From Protonemura montana (Eukaryota > Arthropoda > Insecta > Plecoptera > Nemouridae), in the NCBI GenBank assembly GCA_947568835.1, contig OX387604.1, positions 12,367,076-12,431,075 on the forward strand: a stretch of 64,000 nt of DNA. Reading direction: 5' to 3'. The translations under genes and the position numbers were made by a program. Shown here piece after piece: positions 26,501 to 41,276 of the stretch (position 1 is the stretch's first letter; the number at the start of each line of letters is the position of its first letter). The notes beneath the pieces were generated by a model that searched no databases, had not been told where the DNA came from, and saw nothing but the letters and a program-made list of their open reading frames with translations.

Positions 26501-29500
26501 TGACACGGATGATACAAGCCAAGAGCAAACCTGCTCGACTGATGTGTCGGTTGCTGGAGAGCTTCAGGAAAACAGTACTTCTCCTTGCAGCTCAACTCAT
26601 GTACAGTTTCAGGTACCAACTCTTGATCTTCATTTCAGTGGTGTTTTTTTTGGTTTGGTGGTTCTTGATTGGTGTAATAATTTTAATTATCTTCATAGAA
26701 GTAATTGTCATTTAGTTTAACAAAGTCCTGTTAACAAAATAACTGCCAGCTAATAATTATCTCCATGGTCACTGCTAGTCAGATACTACCATTTTCATCT
26801 GATTGATTCATCTGAATCATATGATTGATTAGTGGGTTTGAACGACGCACTGTTTTGATAACAGGCCCTTTTTCATCTTGACCTGCAGTTGCTTACTTAA
26901 CTGGACATTGTAAAACTGGCCCTTAAACTCTCAAACACTTTCAGGAACAAACGCTTGGTCTCATTTGGGTGGTGTCTTAGTTGGTTTGGCACCTGTGATT
27001 TTCTTATAAGTGTGAATAATAACAAAATACTCTGCCTGTTGCAAACACTCACAATGGAAATCGGAACTTTACGACATAAACGTATCAAATTCAAACTAGA
27101 GTTACTCGAGTTTAAATGAATGTGACATAGTAAAGCGTCACTAGAATGAGTTTGACTGTGGGTATTCAAAGCCTCGTGTTATTTCTCCTTGGAGATCCAC
27201 CATTCTTACCAAAAGCACTTAAATCTTCTGAAAAAGGCTATGTTCAATTTGCTTAATTGGTTAGGTTGCGATGGGGGTTCGAGTCCCTGGTTGGACACTC
27301 ATTTTTGAGAGGTTATTAGTGTTCATAATAACAAAATACTCTTCCCATTTCAAGCATTTGCAATTTAAATCAGATCTCACAACTTTGATTATCATTTCAG
27401 GCATTATCGTTACTTTGCGACCTGGATAAATTTGTAGAAAAATATCCTGCAGGCAAAAAGGATTTTTCCCTGGAAAAGCTGGAGGCTGCGCATGCTGCAT
27501 GTTTGGAGGAACCTTTGCCAGCAAAAATGGTTATTAACAGTAACAAATTTTTTCTTCCTAATTTCTGTCAATACACTTTTCTTGCTTTCATAACACTTTT
27601 CCTTATTATTTTACATTACTTTGGGCATCGATTTTCGATATTGTTCAAAATAATAAAATACTCTGTCCATTACAAGCATTTCCAATTTTAATCAGATTTT
27701 ACAACTTTGATTATCATTTCAGGCATTATCGTTCAGCTGCGATGTAAGTGCGTTTGTTGAACGATATCCTGCAGGCCAAAAGGAGTTTTCCCTGGAAAAG
27801 CTGGAAGCTGTGCATGCTGCCTATTTGGAGAACCCTATGTCACCAGCAATGGTTATTAACAGTAACAACTGTTTTCTTCCTAATATCTGTCTATCCACTT
27901 TCTTCTCTTGAATACTCTTTTTTTATTTGTTTCTCTGGTACTCCCTGGTGCTTACTCTTGGTAAGCTGAGCTTTTTGTGTATTTGTTTTCATTATTCCTT
28001 GCATCTTTATTATTTGTAGAGTCTCCTCCCCCCTCTTATATGTACTCTATATATTATAAATCCTGTTTAAAATTTCATTGGAAAATTGATTTGCTAGCAT
28101 GAATGTTTCAATCGTGTACTTTCAAATTTTTACTTGTTCTTCTATTTTTGTTGTACTACTGGACAGGTATTCTAAATAATTTAACAATCTTGTAAAATAT
28201 TACAGGGTCGGCCTTGTGGCGTGGGTGACGTAGTAAATATGTCTGACGAGGGTAACGGCGCAAGCTGCACAACCTTAATATGCAACCAGATCTGTACCTG
28301 GCGATGTGTGAATTGTTGTCTGGTGAGTCTCCAATCCACCTTGATTTTATGCCAAGCATTGATACACTATTTTCATCTAGACAGATGCCATAATTAAGTC
28401 TGCTCTCCTATCACAACACTGAAAATGTGTTCAAGACCAACGATGGCAAACCAAGAGTCATCTATTTCTAGTTACAAGGGGAAGAGGAAAGTAGAGAAGC
28501 TTAGGAACTTAACCGAGATGAGATGAGATGGTGGTTACTGCAATATTTAAAATGTTTTGTCACTAGAAGATTGGGAGAGGTCTCTACCAGTAACAAAGGC
28601 AATAGCCAAAGCGTTAACAAAATCCTTTAACTCTACCACCATCCCTTTGCTTCTCTTGGTAAGTTATGCAACTACTTCACTTTCTTCTCCTTCTTACCTG
28701 TATCCAAGGTCTTTTGGCACATCAACACACCCATGATGTAGCCAGGATTTCAGGCTTAAGGGGACACAAAATTAATTATAGGCACTGCAATTTTATAGAC
28801 GATACAGTACTGTGCAGACTATACAGTGGAACGAGACGCATAATTTCATGTGATGAGGAGAAATGACACTTGTGTTTTTTTTCTCATACTGAAATCAAAA
28901 GAGAGGTGCACATGGAAGCCCCTAATCCCTTTCCTAGATAAACCACTACAACACACTAGTTCTGTTAGATGCTTCCTCCACCAACTCAGAACCAACTTGC
29001 CAATCAAGAAGCATTTCAATTTCCTTATTTTCCACAAAACAACACAATGTGCTTATTGGAAAGTCCTCAAAACTAAAACTACTTACATATAATAATCCAT
29101 GAGGTACAAAGTCAAGTTACAATTTAGCAGGCATCTTAAGCCATGCACATTGCACATGTGATCTGGGAGTCGGTTTCTTGAAAACTATTTTGCAACCTCA
29201 GCTTGCTTCAGAACATTAAATGACCCCCTGGCTAAAGAGATGCTTGCTATGAAACTTGGAGTGACACAGCCAGTCATGCTGGATTGTGGTTTTTACAGTA
29301 GATTGATTTATACTGTTTCCTCTGTAGCATGCCAAAATAACATTAGCAAAACATCATCTGGGAGGCAGTCGTCCTGAAACATAGTCCCCTAAAACTCAAA
29401 AACTCTTTCAGAACCCAAAATATATTCTGGCCACTTTCAGCTAAAATTATGCTTTGGGCCCAAAAAATTATCCATTTCAATTTTTTAGCGTTAGCACTGA

Positions 29501-30242
29501 GCATTAGCTAAAGACTCTAAAGAGAGTTGTTTATATTACTATGCAAAATATCTCTTTGCAGACACTTTTTGATAGAATCCCTACTTAAAAATGAAAACTA
29601 ATTCAAGTTAGATATTAGAGGATATTACTTGGATCTATGTGTGAAATGTGCCAGCAAAATCCCTTTAGCAACCTTTAAGTTGGCTTGCCATCAGCAGTTT
29701 ATTGATGTTGAGAGTTTACACTTCCAGTGCCATTGAACTCACATTAAAAGAGGCATTTTACTAGATACATGTGCGCTACAGAAAACTTGATACAAATTTT
29801 GCATTCAGACTTGTTTTGTTTTTTATTGACTAGGCTGGACAGACACAATACAAAAAATGTGATAACAATATGAATGAGTAAAATTATTACGTTGCATGCA
29901 GCAGTACACATTGTGGCATAGAAATATTTAAAATACAGTGATAGGTTTATCAAGAGATTTAAATTTAGATTTGTTTTTCATCGAATTCTGCAAAATATTC
30001 TGTTGTCATTGATCAGGGCCCATAAAACATTTAAAATTCCCTTCAAAAACTATTTTGAGCTGATTGCCTGCCGTTGAAACTTTCTCGGGACAAACAGAAT
30101 GTTTTGCCAAAAAGCTAGGGATCCATGGTGGATATAAGTTAGATTTTTCTTGTAAAAACCATTTTTTTATTTCTACATTTAATATTGAATATTTATATTA
30201 CAGGAGTTTTGCGGTAGCTGCAAAAAGTCGCACGCTGAGTAA
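17573..30242 (+). CDS. HDAC6: Histone deacetylase 6 (two catalytic domains, degenerate ZnF-UBP)
   Basis: Class IIb zinc deacetylase of tubulin, cortactin and Hsp90, mainly cytoplasmic. A likely 5' leader at about 17573-17782 ends at a GTATGT donor. Coding exons: 18573-18737 (first in-frame ATG 18705), 18832-18962, 19870-20053, 20202-20666, one of 21604-21663 or 21710-21769, 22075-22164, 22905-23011, 23094-23341, 23665-23840, 24396-24578, 25347-25518, 25717-25898, 25986-26612, 27401-27529 and/or 27723-27851, 28206-28322, 30204-30242. All phases agree; about 1020 residues. Domain 1 has [33 protein letters not shown] and LEGGYC. Domain 2 has [26 protein letters not shown] and LEGGYN, so metal ligands and catalytic Tyr are present in both. 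Upstream of 18705 the first exon stays open ([12 protein letters not shown]), so an N-terminal extension from an unseen exon is possible. The last two exons are less certain than the rest. Confidence 0.93.
21604..21663 (+). CDS. HDAC6: HDAC6 alternative exon 6a ([10 protein letters not shown] version)
   Basis: Exactly 20 codons, phase 0 at both ends, acceptor CAG at 21601-21603, donor gtttgc. It encodes [20 protein letters not shown]. The Asp of GFD is a zinc ligand of catalytic domain 1, and the GCPE|GEM junction with the next exon is the form I recall from fly HDAC6. It cannot be combined sensibly with exon 6b because each supplies the same strand and ligand. Confidence 0.9.
21710..21769 (+). 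CDS. HDAC6: HDAC6 alternative exon 6b ([10 protein letters not shown] version)
   Basis: A second 20-codon, phase-0 exon just 46 nt after exon 6a, with acceptor TTTATTAG and donor GTATGG. It encodes [20 protein letters not shown], aligning to 6a without gaps and keeping the zinc-ligand Asp. The 46-nt spacer is probably too short to be spliced normally, which would force a choice between 6a and 6b. Synonymous sites differ widely, so the duplication is old. Confidence 0.85.
27276..27286 (+). promoter_or_regulatory. tRNA-type B box (GGTTCGAGTCC) in HDAC6 intron, possible SINE relic
   Basis: A perfect match to the RNA polymerase III B-box consensus, preceded at 27251-27266 by gcttaattggttaggt, which resembles a D-arm/A-box. 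The spacing is too short for an intact tRNA, and no cloverleaf forms. It is most likely a fragment of a tRNA-derived SINE. Confidence 0.4.
27318..27970 (+). repeat. HDAC6: 322-bp tandem duplication containing an HDAC6 linker exon
   Basis: Two copies offset by 322 bp share the intron end (ataaaatactct to catttcag), a 129-nt exon (27401-27529 and 27723-27851), and downstream flank gttattaacagtaacaa. The exons encode 43 residues each, collinear: first copy [20 protein letters not shown], second [20 protein letters not shown]. An eroded third copy of the intron part alone lies at 27011-27072. Both exons start in phase 0. A donor at ATG|GTTATT keeps phase 0 and allows use of either or both. If that weak donor is not used, the second copy reads to a stop at about 27911. 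Confidence 0.8.
28206..30242 (+). CDS. HDAC6: HDAC6 terminal exons: reduced ZnF-UBP-like segment
   Basis: Exon 28206-28322 (TTACAG acceptor, GTGAGT donor) and exon 30204-30242 (ATTACAG acceptor) join in phase 0. The junction reads [19 protein letters not shown]. That reproduces the ZnF-UBP spacing W-x-C-x2-C-x4-C-G-x5-H seen in HDAC6 as W-V-C-L-x-C-Y-x-V-Y-C-G-R-Y-x3-H. The frame then stops, so the second half of the finger (HPL, DLSVWCY) is missing, and the ubiquitin-contacting R-Y after CG is S-C. A donor-like GA|GTAAAT just before the stop could lead to another exon, but I find no continuation before the convergent PIGZ gene. Confidence 0.5.
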
Positions 30243-30697
30243 ATCACGAAGCTTCAATCCAGAAAACTGACTAAGAATTTATTTTTAACGGTCAATTTGT
30301 GCCATTTTGCACGACCGTCGGTTTTTTATTGCTCATAATTTTAGCTAAAAACCATCTAATAGTCTGCAAGGACTGCTTTAACCAAAGGCAACTATTTATC
30401 ATAATACCAAATATATGGTGGGGGGTTATTGTAATTGAATAACACCCAGATTTCAAACAAGAAGATCATTCCAAGCTAATGTCCTCATGCTGAAAGCCAA
30501 ATGTTGGCTACATACGTTTGTTTTTACTAGTGAATATTAATTTTTTAATTTTACCGTATTAACATAATTAATGAGTTGCTGATCTGGATATTAAGGAACT
30601 TTTAAGAGATAAGTTACAATATGAATAAATTTTCACATTTTGATAAAAATTTTAGAGAATTTCTTAATTATTTTGCCACCCTACAGTAAGATCTACA
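30243..30697. other. Tail-to-tail spacer between HDAC6 and PIGZ
   Basis: AT-rich sequence with no supported coding frame and no ZnF-UBP continuation on the plus strand. Presumed 3' UTRs of both genes. Confidence 0.6.
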
Positions 30698-32881
30698 CTA
30701 TACTGCATGAAATACTGGGTTCTTTTTGCCCTGCTTCATTTTTACCTGAATAATAGTCAGACCAAATTGTCTTGTTAAATTTGAAACATAGTTTAAATAT
30801 GAGCCCAAAATACTTCGACTCCCGCAGCTTGCTCCCGAATTTTCTTCTGAACAAATGCTGTGAAACGTTAGCCGTGGTAATGCTTCTGTTGATATATGTG
30901 GATAAAAGGTCTTAGTAACGACATACGAATAACTTGAATTTCGTACTAAATCCATGAAACTATCACTTAGCGATGTTGGAATAGCTAGATAGAGCCGATA
31001 GCTCATTTTTATTGCTTGCATTTTCTTTTCACACAAAATTAATAACGATTCTGTCTGTAACTGCACATCATCTAATTTAGCAGAACCCATTTCATAAGAA
31101 AAAAATTCTTTCGCTAGCATGTATCTTTGGCCTGTTCGTTTGTTGATCCTAGGACGTTTGGTATTTTTGAGCTGAAGTAAACTTATTGGCAGTGAGTACG
31201 TGGAACAAGTTACAATATGAATGGCTGTGAATCTTGGCTTCGATTGAATTTCATTTGATAAATGCTCGGTTAGGGGATACACACCTCCCTGGTGTAAAAA
31301 CCCATAAAACAATGTAAGAAGCATATTAAGCACGTACCAAATTAACAGTAGGTAATTGAATTGCCCTTTGTTTTTAGAAATAGGTTTGCAATCACCTTTT
31401 GGTTGCTCTGTTAAGTCGGTAACATGTTTGATTTTTTGAGCATGTAAAAATATTAGGGGTAGCGTGACAGGAATAAGAAAGCGAGGTTCTTGGTGGGGGA
31501 AAATTGACAGTGCTGCTACTGGAATTATAAAAGATGTGGTCATCAAGCCACCAATGCTTTGAAGGCGGGGTAACTCGCTAAATTTTCCTTTTATGCCTCT
31601 GTATATTATTTGTACAAAAGCGTACACCCCGACTATTGCCAACACGTTATAAAGTAAAGATAGATTAACAGCAAAGTGAAGAAAGCGTGGGTGAAGTCCA
31701 TGTTTTGCTAAATTTGCAGTATCGAAATTGTACTTGAAGAAATTAAGTGGAGCTACCACAAAATTATTTAAATTTATTTTGAATGAATATATTTCATGAA
31801 TGGTTAAGTAGCCATAGTAGAATGAATCAATCAATATGAAGAGAAGAGCCATAGGTATTCCAGAAAGTATAAATGCCGCAATGCGTATATGGAAATGCCC
31901 CATGCCAACTGTCTTTGAGCCAAGACCTCGTTGGAGCCAGAAAAATACAGGAGGGAACGCAAACGCTAGAAATGTGGGTCTATTAAAGATACCAGCCACA
32001 GTTAGAAAGGCAATTGATGCACACCGGCTAAATGAATGGTTGGGTAGAGCATTGCGTAACTTAAAAATCTTTACTTTTTCCACCGGATTATCGGCAGCTT
32101 GGTATTTGTAGAACAAATATTCATCCTGGTAAATAACCTGAGAAAAAAATGTATTAATTAAATACAGAGTTATTAACACCATGTGATTAATTTGAGAAAG
32201 TGTGAATTTGATTGAGGCTTACCTGGTCAGTTCGCTTCATACAATCGGCAACAAAATATAAAAGAATAGACATTAAGACCATTTCTGTAGTGTTCGAAAA
32301 TGTCCTGGTGGCATAGACTAATATAACATATGAACTGGCAAACATTAACAGTCTTGACCTGTAACTTTGTCCATAGGCATAACATATTTTATATAAACTG
32401 TAGTCACACACAAATGAAAGCAGACAGCTAACTAGCCGTGGCAGAACAAGCAATATGTACGGTGTAACGATGTTAATTTCAAACCACAAATTCATCAAAG
32501 GGGCTAGAGTCTTTAAGAGCGCCAGCGGAAGGCCAACCATCAGGTAAGGAAAAGCAATGCTCCGAACGGGAAAAGTCGCATTGAATTCCCATGGTCTTGA
32601 AGTCTCTATGTCAAATATATCCCCTGAAAATAAAAATCAACGTGGCAAACATGTGTAATACGTACAATGGGTGACTTATCCAGAATAGCTGACATACCTG
32701 TTACCACTTCAAGAGATTGAAAGAATTCGTCTGGATGAATGTAACCAGACTGAGGCATCAAAGTAAGGATAATGCGAAGACCTGCAAGAAGCCAGTACGA
32801 AAATAAATTTACATCACTTTTTAGAATAGTGGGTCTACTTGGCTCGTTTATAGGCTCATTATGGCGAGTGTGGCCTGTCAT
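30698..32881 (-). CDS. PIGZ: GPI mannosyltransferase 4 (PIG-Z/Smp3 family)
   Basis: ER-membrane GT-C glycosyltransferase that adds the fourth, side-branching mannose to GPI precursors from dolichol-phosphate mannose. Three exons, 32881-32698, 32623-32223 and 32137-30698, agree in phase; 674 residues, longer than human PIGZ (about 579). Family signatures: GYIHPDEFFQSLEV near the N-terminus, with the lumenal catalytic Asp/Glu pair of GT-C enzymes; SRPWEFNATFPVRSI; YATRTFSNTTEM; and the HQEPRFLIPV motif typical of PIG-B/M/Z. Many hydrophobic segments run throughout. The frame stays open upstream of 32881 to about 33028 without an ATG; I chose ATG 32881 because the family starts shortly before GYIHPDEF. 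The extended C-terminal half after about residue 470 is poorly conserved. Confidence 0.9.
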
Positions 32882-35710
<2,829 letters not shown>

Positions 35711-38700
35711 ATGGCCAGGCTTCGCAGAAATGGACTGTCACCAAATCATTTATATTTAGAACTATTACTGTAACACAGAATTAATTTAATTGATTTGATT
35801 ATCGATTTCATTTCCATTGGTTAGGGTTCTTAATATTTAAGTTCACTATTGGTTTTGGATATGATGGTTGGATTGGATACTCCTGAATCAGCAGCAAGCC
35901 TACACTTTTTCACGTATGCACACATGTTCGTACGTGTTATGTGCTTCAGTGAGTGAGTGAATCTATTTGAATCATTTTAATATTATTGCTTCAGGGCGTT
36001 TAGCAAGTGAGAAAACTAACGTTAGGCTCTTGCTAAACAAAGTGTGTGGCTGTGTAACTGTACTGTACCTAGGCTTGTGTCTAATGTAAAAATGCCACGC
36101 TGTATCTACCTGAAGAAGTGGATGGCTCGCTGTGGGCTTAACTTTCTGGAACAGTCATTAACGATAGTAACTTTTAAACCGATGGTCTAGTGGTATTTTC
36201 ACTGTTCATCATTCCAAGAAACTGATAAGCAAACAAGTTAAATTCAATATCCCAATTTAAACATTAATACTTTGCCTTAAAACTAAGTTGGTGTTTTTTA
36301 GATAGCTGTTGTTAATGCATCCGCGGCAGCACTTTTCGTCGTGGCTAAAACTTGCAGAAACATGGTTTTAAATATGGTGTTTGAACTAAATTTAAGAACG
36401 AATACCAACCTTCAAAAATGAAAACCTAAATTACCATGTCTATGTTACCATGCCTGCATCAAATTGTTAGGTCATACGTTTTCTAAAATCAAGTGCCTAT
36501 TAAAAATGTAGTATCGTCCACTTCTGATTTTGCATTAATTATTTTCTTACAACGCGCAAACAACTTTTGTTTCTTTTTGTTATGTTTACTGTACCTAGCA
36601 CCTTGCCAACGTAATAATTTTTATGATTTGCAGAAGCTTCTTGTGGTTCACTTGCAAGTAGGGTTGCCAGATGCAGAGCCTGATAGAATGTTTAATAATA
36701 TTACGATTTCTTGAAGTGCTTTGTCAAGTCTTTAATCCTGATGTTTGGAGCAATCGAGCAGCTGAAGGCATACACCAACTCTACTTGCAATATTCTTTTA
36801 TACTAATCCTAGAGATTTTGATAGACTTGTACACTTACCTCTAGGATAAAAGGTGCCCTCCAAAGTTAAAATTATTAGCTGTGTGTGTCACTGTAACTCG
36901 CTCACTTAACCACAGCACTTGAGCCGTCCTCGAATGAGCTTTTTTTTACTTTGTGAGCTTTAAGTTAGGAGCTAATATCATATAATTTGGTAATACATGA
37001 AAACTGCATGTAATGAGCAATTTTTTTATTTGTGTATATTATTGTCATTTATTATTAATTTATTAATGAGATAAACATGTTACATTTCTTGTAGGTAGGT
37101 AGGTAAGTAGGTACCTACATTTTGATGCTTGACATATTAATTTATTCTTGAAGGGCTGCTTCTGCCTCTTGCATGAGTGCATGGTTCAAACCAAGCTCAG
37201 CTTAATCAATGTATTGTGCATTATCCACTTTTAAATTGTTATTATTATTATATACTTGTTCTTATTCTATGTGAGTTTATTTTTTGCATGCTATTAGCGT
37301 TGAGCTATTAGTGTCCATTCATTGGCAAGGGTCAGCAAAATTTGACTTTAGGTAACCATTAACATGTGAATACAATGCTTATGATTGAAAAACTCATACT
37401 TTTGATTGTGGTCCTGTAATCAGAAACATAAGCTATCAACCAACCTCCTTTTCTACCTTGTGTCCCTGTGCATCTTGGAGATTTTCAGTGCACTTTTCTT
37501 GAACCTTGCTTTGAAGTTTGTGGTCTGACAATTCCAACTGTGAGACTCGATTCACCACCACTGATTCCAAAATGAGGAGCACGAAAATCATGAGTTATGA
37601 GAGAAGTTTTTTGCCTTCAATTTTGCTGTTTTTCTTTTCCTTTTTTCAAAATAAGTTTCTTGGGGAATTTTTTTCTCTATTTCACTACAATAGATACTAA
37701 TCTTTCTCATCTGTGAACCTGGTGAAGCAATCATGATATTTTTCAATTATAATAATGTTCAGTTTCTAGACTACAGTTTCCCATCTAAAATTTTCTAACG
37801 CCATGCACGAATAATTTCTTTGCATGTCTAACCGATTGTTAATATTTTCGTTGCACAAAATTTTCTTTTATTTCACATACATCACTTCATTCTTGTAAAG
37901 AGACGAGAGTAACATTTCATTTTTTCTGTTGCATGATTCTTTTCTTTAATTTGGCTAACATCGTAACTGGTACTGGACCAATCTTAATGTTTCCCTTAAC
38001 AACCTCCTTCAGCCGTGGATTTGGAAACTCAACCTCCTCAACAAAACGATCAGCAAGATGCCGAGGGTGGCTGTATGTGCTAAGTTCAAGCTACTCACAC
38101 CAAATGCTACCGAATGATTGTGTACAGCTCAAATACCAGCTTTGCCAAAAAAAAAAACGTGTTTCATACAACTCTGCACAAAATCTGCTTTCGATTGAAC
38201 CTTACCTGGAAGTAATAATTTTTGTTCATAATTATGGCAGTATTGAATGAAAATACATCTTTCCTCTTGTTTTAAAGAGCATTCCTGCCAAAAAATGTAT
38301 CATTGCACATTTTTTTTCATATGTATACTAATTATAACAGTTTTGTGGAGCATTTTCACTGTTACATTCAATACTAAGCGTCGCAGCTTCAATTAGTAGA
38401 TCGTTCATTTCCGTTGTAATCTGGTACATTACATACCAGTCTAAAAGTGGATATTCTTTCAAAGCGCTGCTAAACTAGAACAGTTTTGCCCGTAACGTAA
38501 TTAACAAAGATTAAATAAGAAGTTGGGTGTCAATTACGCTTGCCATTATTCACGAAGATGACAAAATTACACCAAAATAAATTGAATTTTTTCTTTGTTG
38601 TATTCTTTCATTGAGTTAAAATTGAATTAAAACTTTGATTTGGTCTTAATTAGTCCATGCACCCTAATGGAAATTACTGTTCTTTTGGTTACCATTTGAT

Positions 38701-41276
38701 AGCACAATCAAGTCCATTACTGCCGTGTAAGATTTCAAATTCAAAATTTATAGTGCAACTCACACTTATTGGACGCTTTAACATATTAGTGATATTGTTA
38801 CGTATTTCATCTGAATCTGAACTGAATCTGCTAGAGTAGAGGTAAAATGCGACACCAAAAGGCCTTCGTTTTTTCTATTGTACAACATGCTGCTTGTTGA
38901 GTAGTTAATTTTAATAGTAAATATATCACTTGATGTTTTTGTCCTCTTACTCATCCCATGAAAGCAACCTGATTTGTGTAAAAGAAGCGGTGCATTGATG
39001 CGAAAGTGCAAGTTGCAGTTTTTTTTTTATAGTGCTGAGCTGTTTTAGGTACTACTTGCTCGTCTTCAGTAGGGAATCCCGTAACACCACTTATTCAAAA
39101 TCTATTGTTTTCTCAACCGCCGAATTCTCGTGACAGCCATCGTTTAACATTTTATCAGTTATAAATACCATTTCAACTTTATCTTGCCATGCTCTGAGCT
39201 ACATACAGCTTTCGTTTTCACTTTTTCAATTTATATTATTTAGTTTACTAACAGAAAGAATTCATGTTTATCAAAATAAGTTGTGAATTTTCATACTCTC
39301 GAGATTTTTTTCAAAGACTGGATTAAGAATGAGATGAAAGATGATAATTGTTAAGGTATGTACTCTAAATGCAATAGGACATTCAATACATTCACGTCAT
39401 AATGCAATACAAGTTTCTATGTGGCTTTTATGTACAGTATTATGTTTAATACATTGAATATAAGGATATTGATTGTGTTTTCCAATATACCTAGTTCTAC
39501 TGAAATTACGTTTATTTGGTGCTCTGTCAATGGCTTCTTTAACTCTTATACATGAGAACGTAATATAAAATCTTGAAATTGACCAAACCTACTTGAATTA
39601 TTTTCTTAAAAACCTTGAATGAATGGCACGTACCTTTTCAGATTTGATTTTAATTTAACATTGTTGGGAGACAAGTAAATACAATAACCAGAGATATTGG
39701 TTATTTACCTATCTTAACAAATGAAGGATGCTAGAAAACTATTTATACACGGAAATCTATGTCTTCATTTTGATTTTTGGATCAAAATTGTTGCCTTCCT
39801 AGTAATTTCAAGCACTGGTGCTGGGCAATGGTGATAAGGTAATCAATTTCTCCTGAGAATCACACATTGGGAATTATTTGGCAAAAGGGAGTACATTTAT
39901 ATTAAAATATATTTCTTTGATTCTAGTTGGACAATGGAGGGGATGATAATTTTTAAGATTTTTTGGAATGTAGAAATGTTTATGGTAGGTGAGCAAAAAC
40001 TTCTCATAAAGAAGTTGATATAAATGAGAAATGTAAAAATACAAAAATGCAAAAATGCTAAAATAATTATAGCATCGACTCGTTTAATTTAATAGCAGGT
40101 TTCAAGACAAAGACTTTTTTAACTCTGTATGGCTGAACAAGAAATAAGACTCCCCTTATTTTTTGGTAGGGAAGCCAAACTTGAGCACTTTGAAGTCTTG
40201 TGAAGATCGACTGAGAAAAAGTAAGTAAAGAGGAAATAAGAAAACAGCCGTGCCTTTTGGTCAAAGTACCATTCCAGCAAAAGCTAAAAGTGATTAGCTG
40301 GTAGATCATAAAAAACCCCAACCAGAGTCTTCTGTCCCTTGGATTAAGCTTGGGTTCTTCCTAAAGCAACTCTCTCACAAAAGAGTACAATTGGTTATTT
40401 TTGTGAAGGTTTCAATCTATTATAAATGCATATATCCATGGACATTGAAAAGGGCATGAACCCTAAAACAGTTGACAGAAACATGATAAGTGCTGAAATG
40501 ATCTAGTGATGGTTTCACTTCTATAGAAATGCCAGCTTATAAAGTGCAGAAACCCTTCAGTGCTCTTGAAAAAGTATAAACATTTTTGTTTCAATATATT
40601 GAGGATAGCCATATAATATTTTGTAGGGACAGTGGATGCTTCACTGGCATGCTATAACAACAGAGCATGCTTTTAGCAATATTATTATGTGGTTAAATCA
40701 ATGCCCTTGGATTTATTGGTATGTGGTGTTTAAGGACGCGTTATTTTCACAGCAGACTTAGTGGCATTGGTCTTACGTCGTATGGGAATGATATTCTGGT
40801 GATCCCCGTAATCTAGTCTAGACAAAAGAAGGGGAAACACGGGGCTGGTAAGTGGCCTTCTCCGTCTTAAGTTTTGCACCATGAGAAATCAATTGTTCTG
40901 TCTTGGTAAATTGTTTGTGTGATGTGGTGTGGTATAAAAATGAATATGCCAATTGATTGTAAATCCATGTACCCGATACAGAGATTACGTTCCTACCTGA
41001 CCCCTGCACTTCTCGTTCACTTTCGTGTTTAGATGGATTAGAAAATAGAATTCACCTTCGCTCAACACATGTGCTATTGTCCAAAATTACGTATTTATTG
41101 AAACATGTTTGCTATCAGTCATAAGTATAACTCGATCGTCAGATGTCGGGAAGCTTCCTACAATAAAATAAGTTTGTCCATAACTAGGGAGGTTCAAGAT
41201 GTTTTTTGTGGGCTCTCGAGACTGCAGGGTCCAATCTGAAGTCCAATCGGAAGATTACTTCGCTCGGGCAGACAAC
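35711..41276. other. Rab6 3' region and gene-poor DNA
   Basis: About 5.6 kb without a supported coding frame. It begins with the Rab6 3' UTR; the strongest poly(A) candidate I see is AATAAA near 38576. A short GTAGGTA array with the palindrome GTAGGTACCTAC lies at 37092-37120. Remaining open frames are short, AT-rich and unlike any protein I know. Confidence 0.5.

Noticed and set aside
28666-28866. Short frame starting with a signal-peptide-like hydrophobic N-terminus
   Set aside because: It sits in the last HDAC6 intron, resembles no family I know, and is within the length expected by chance.
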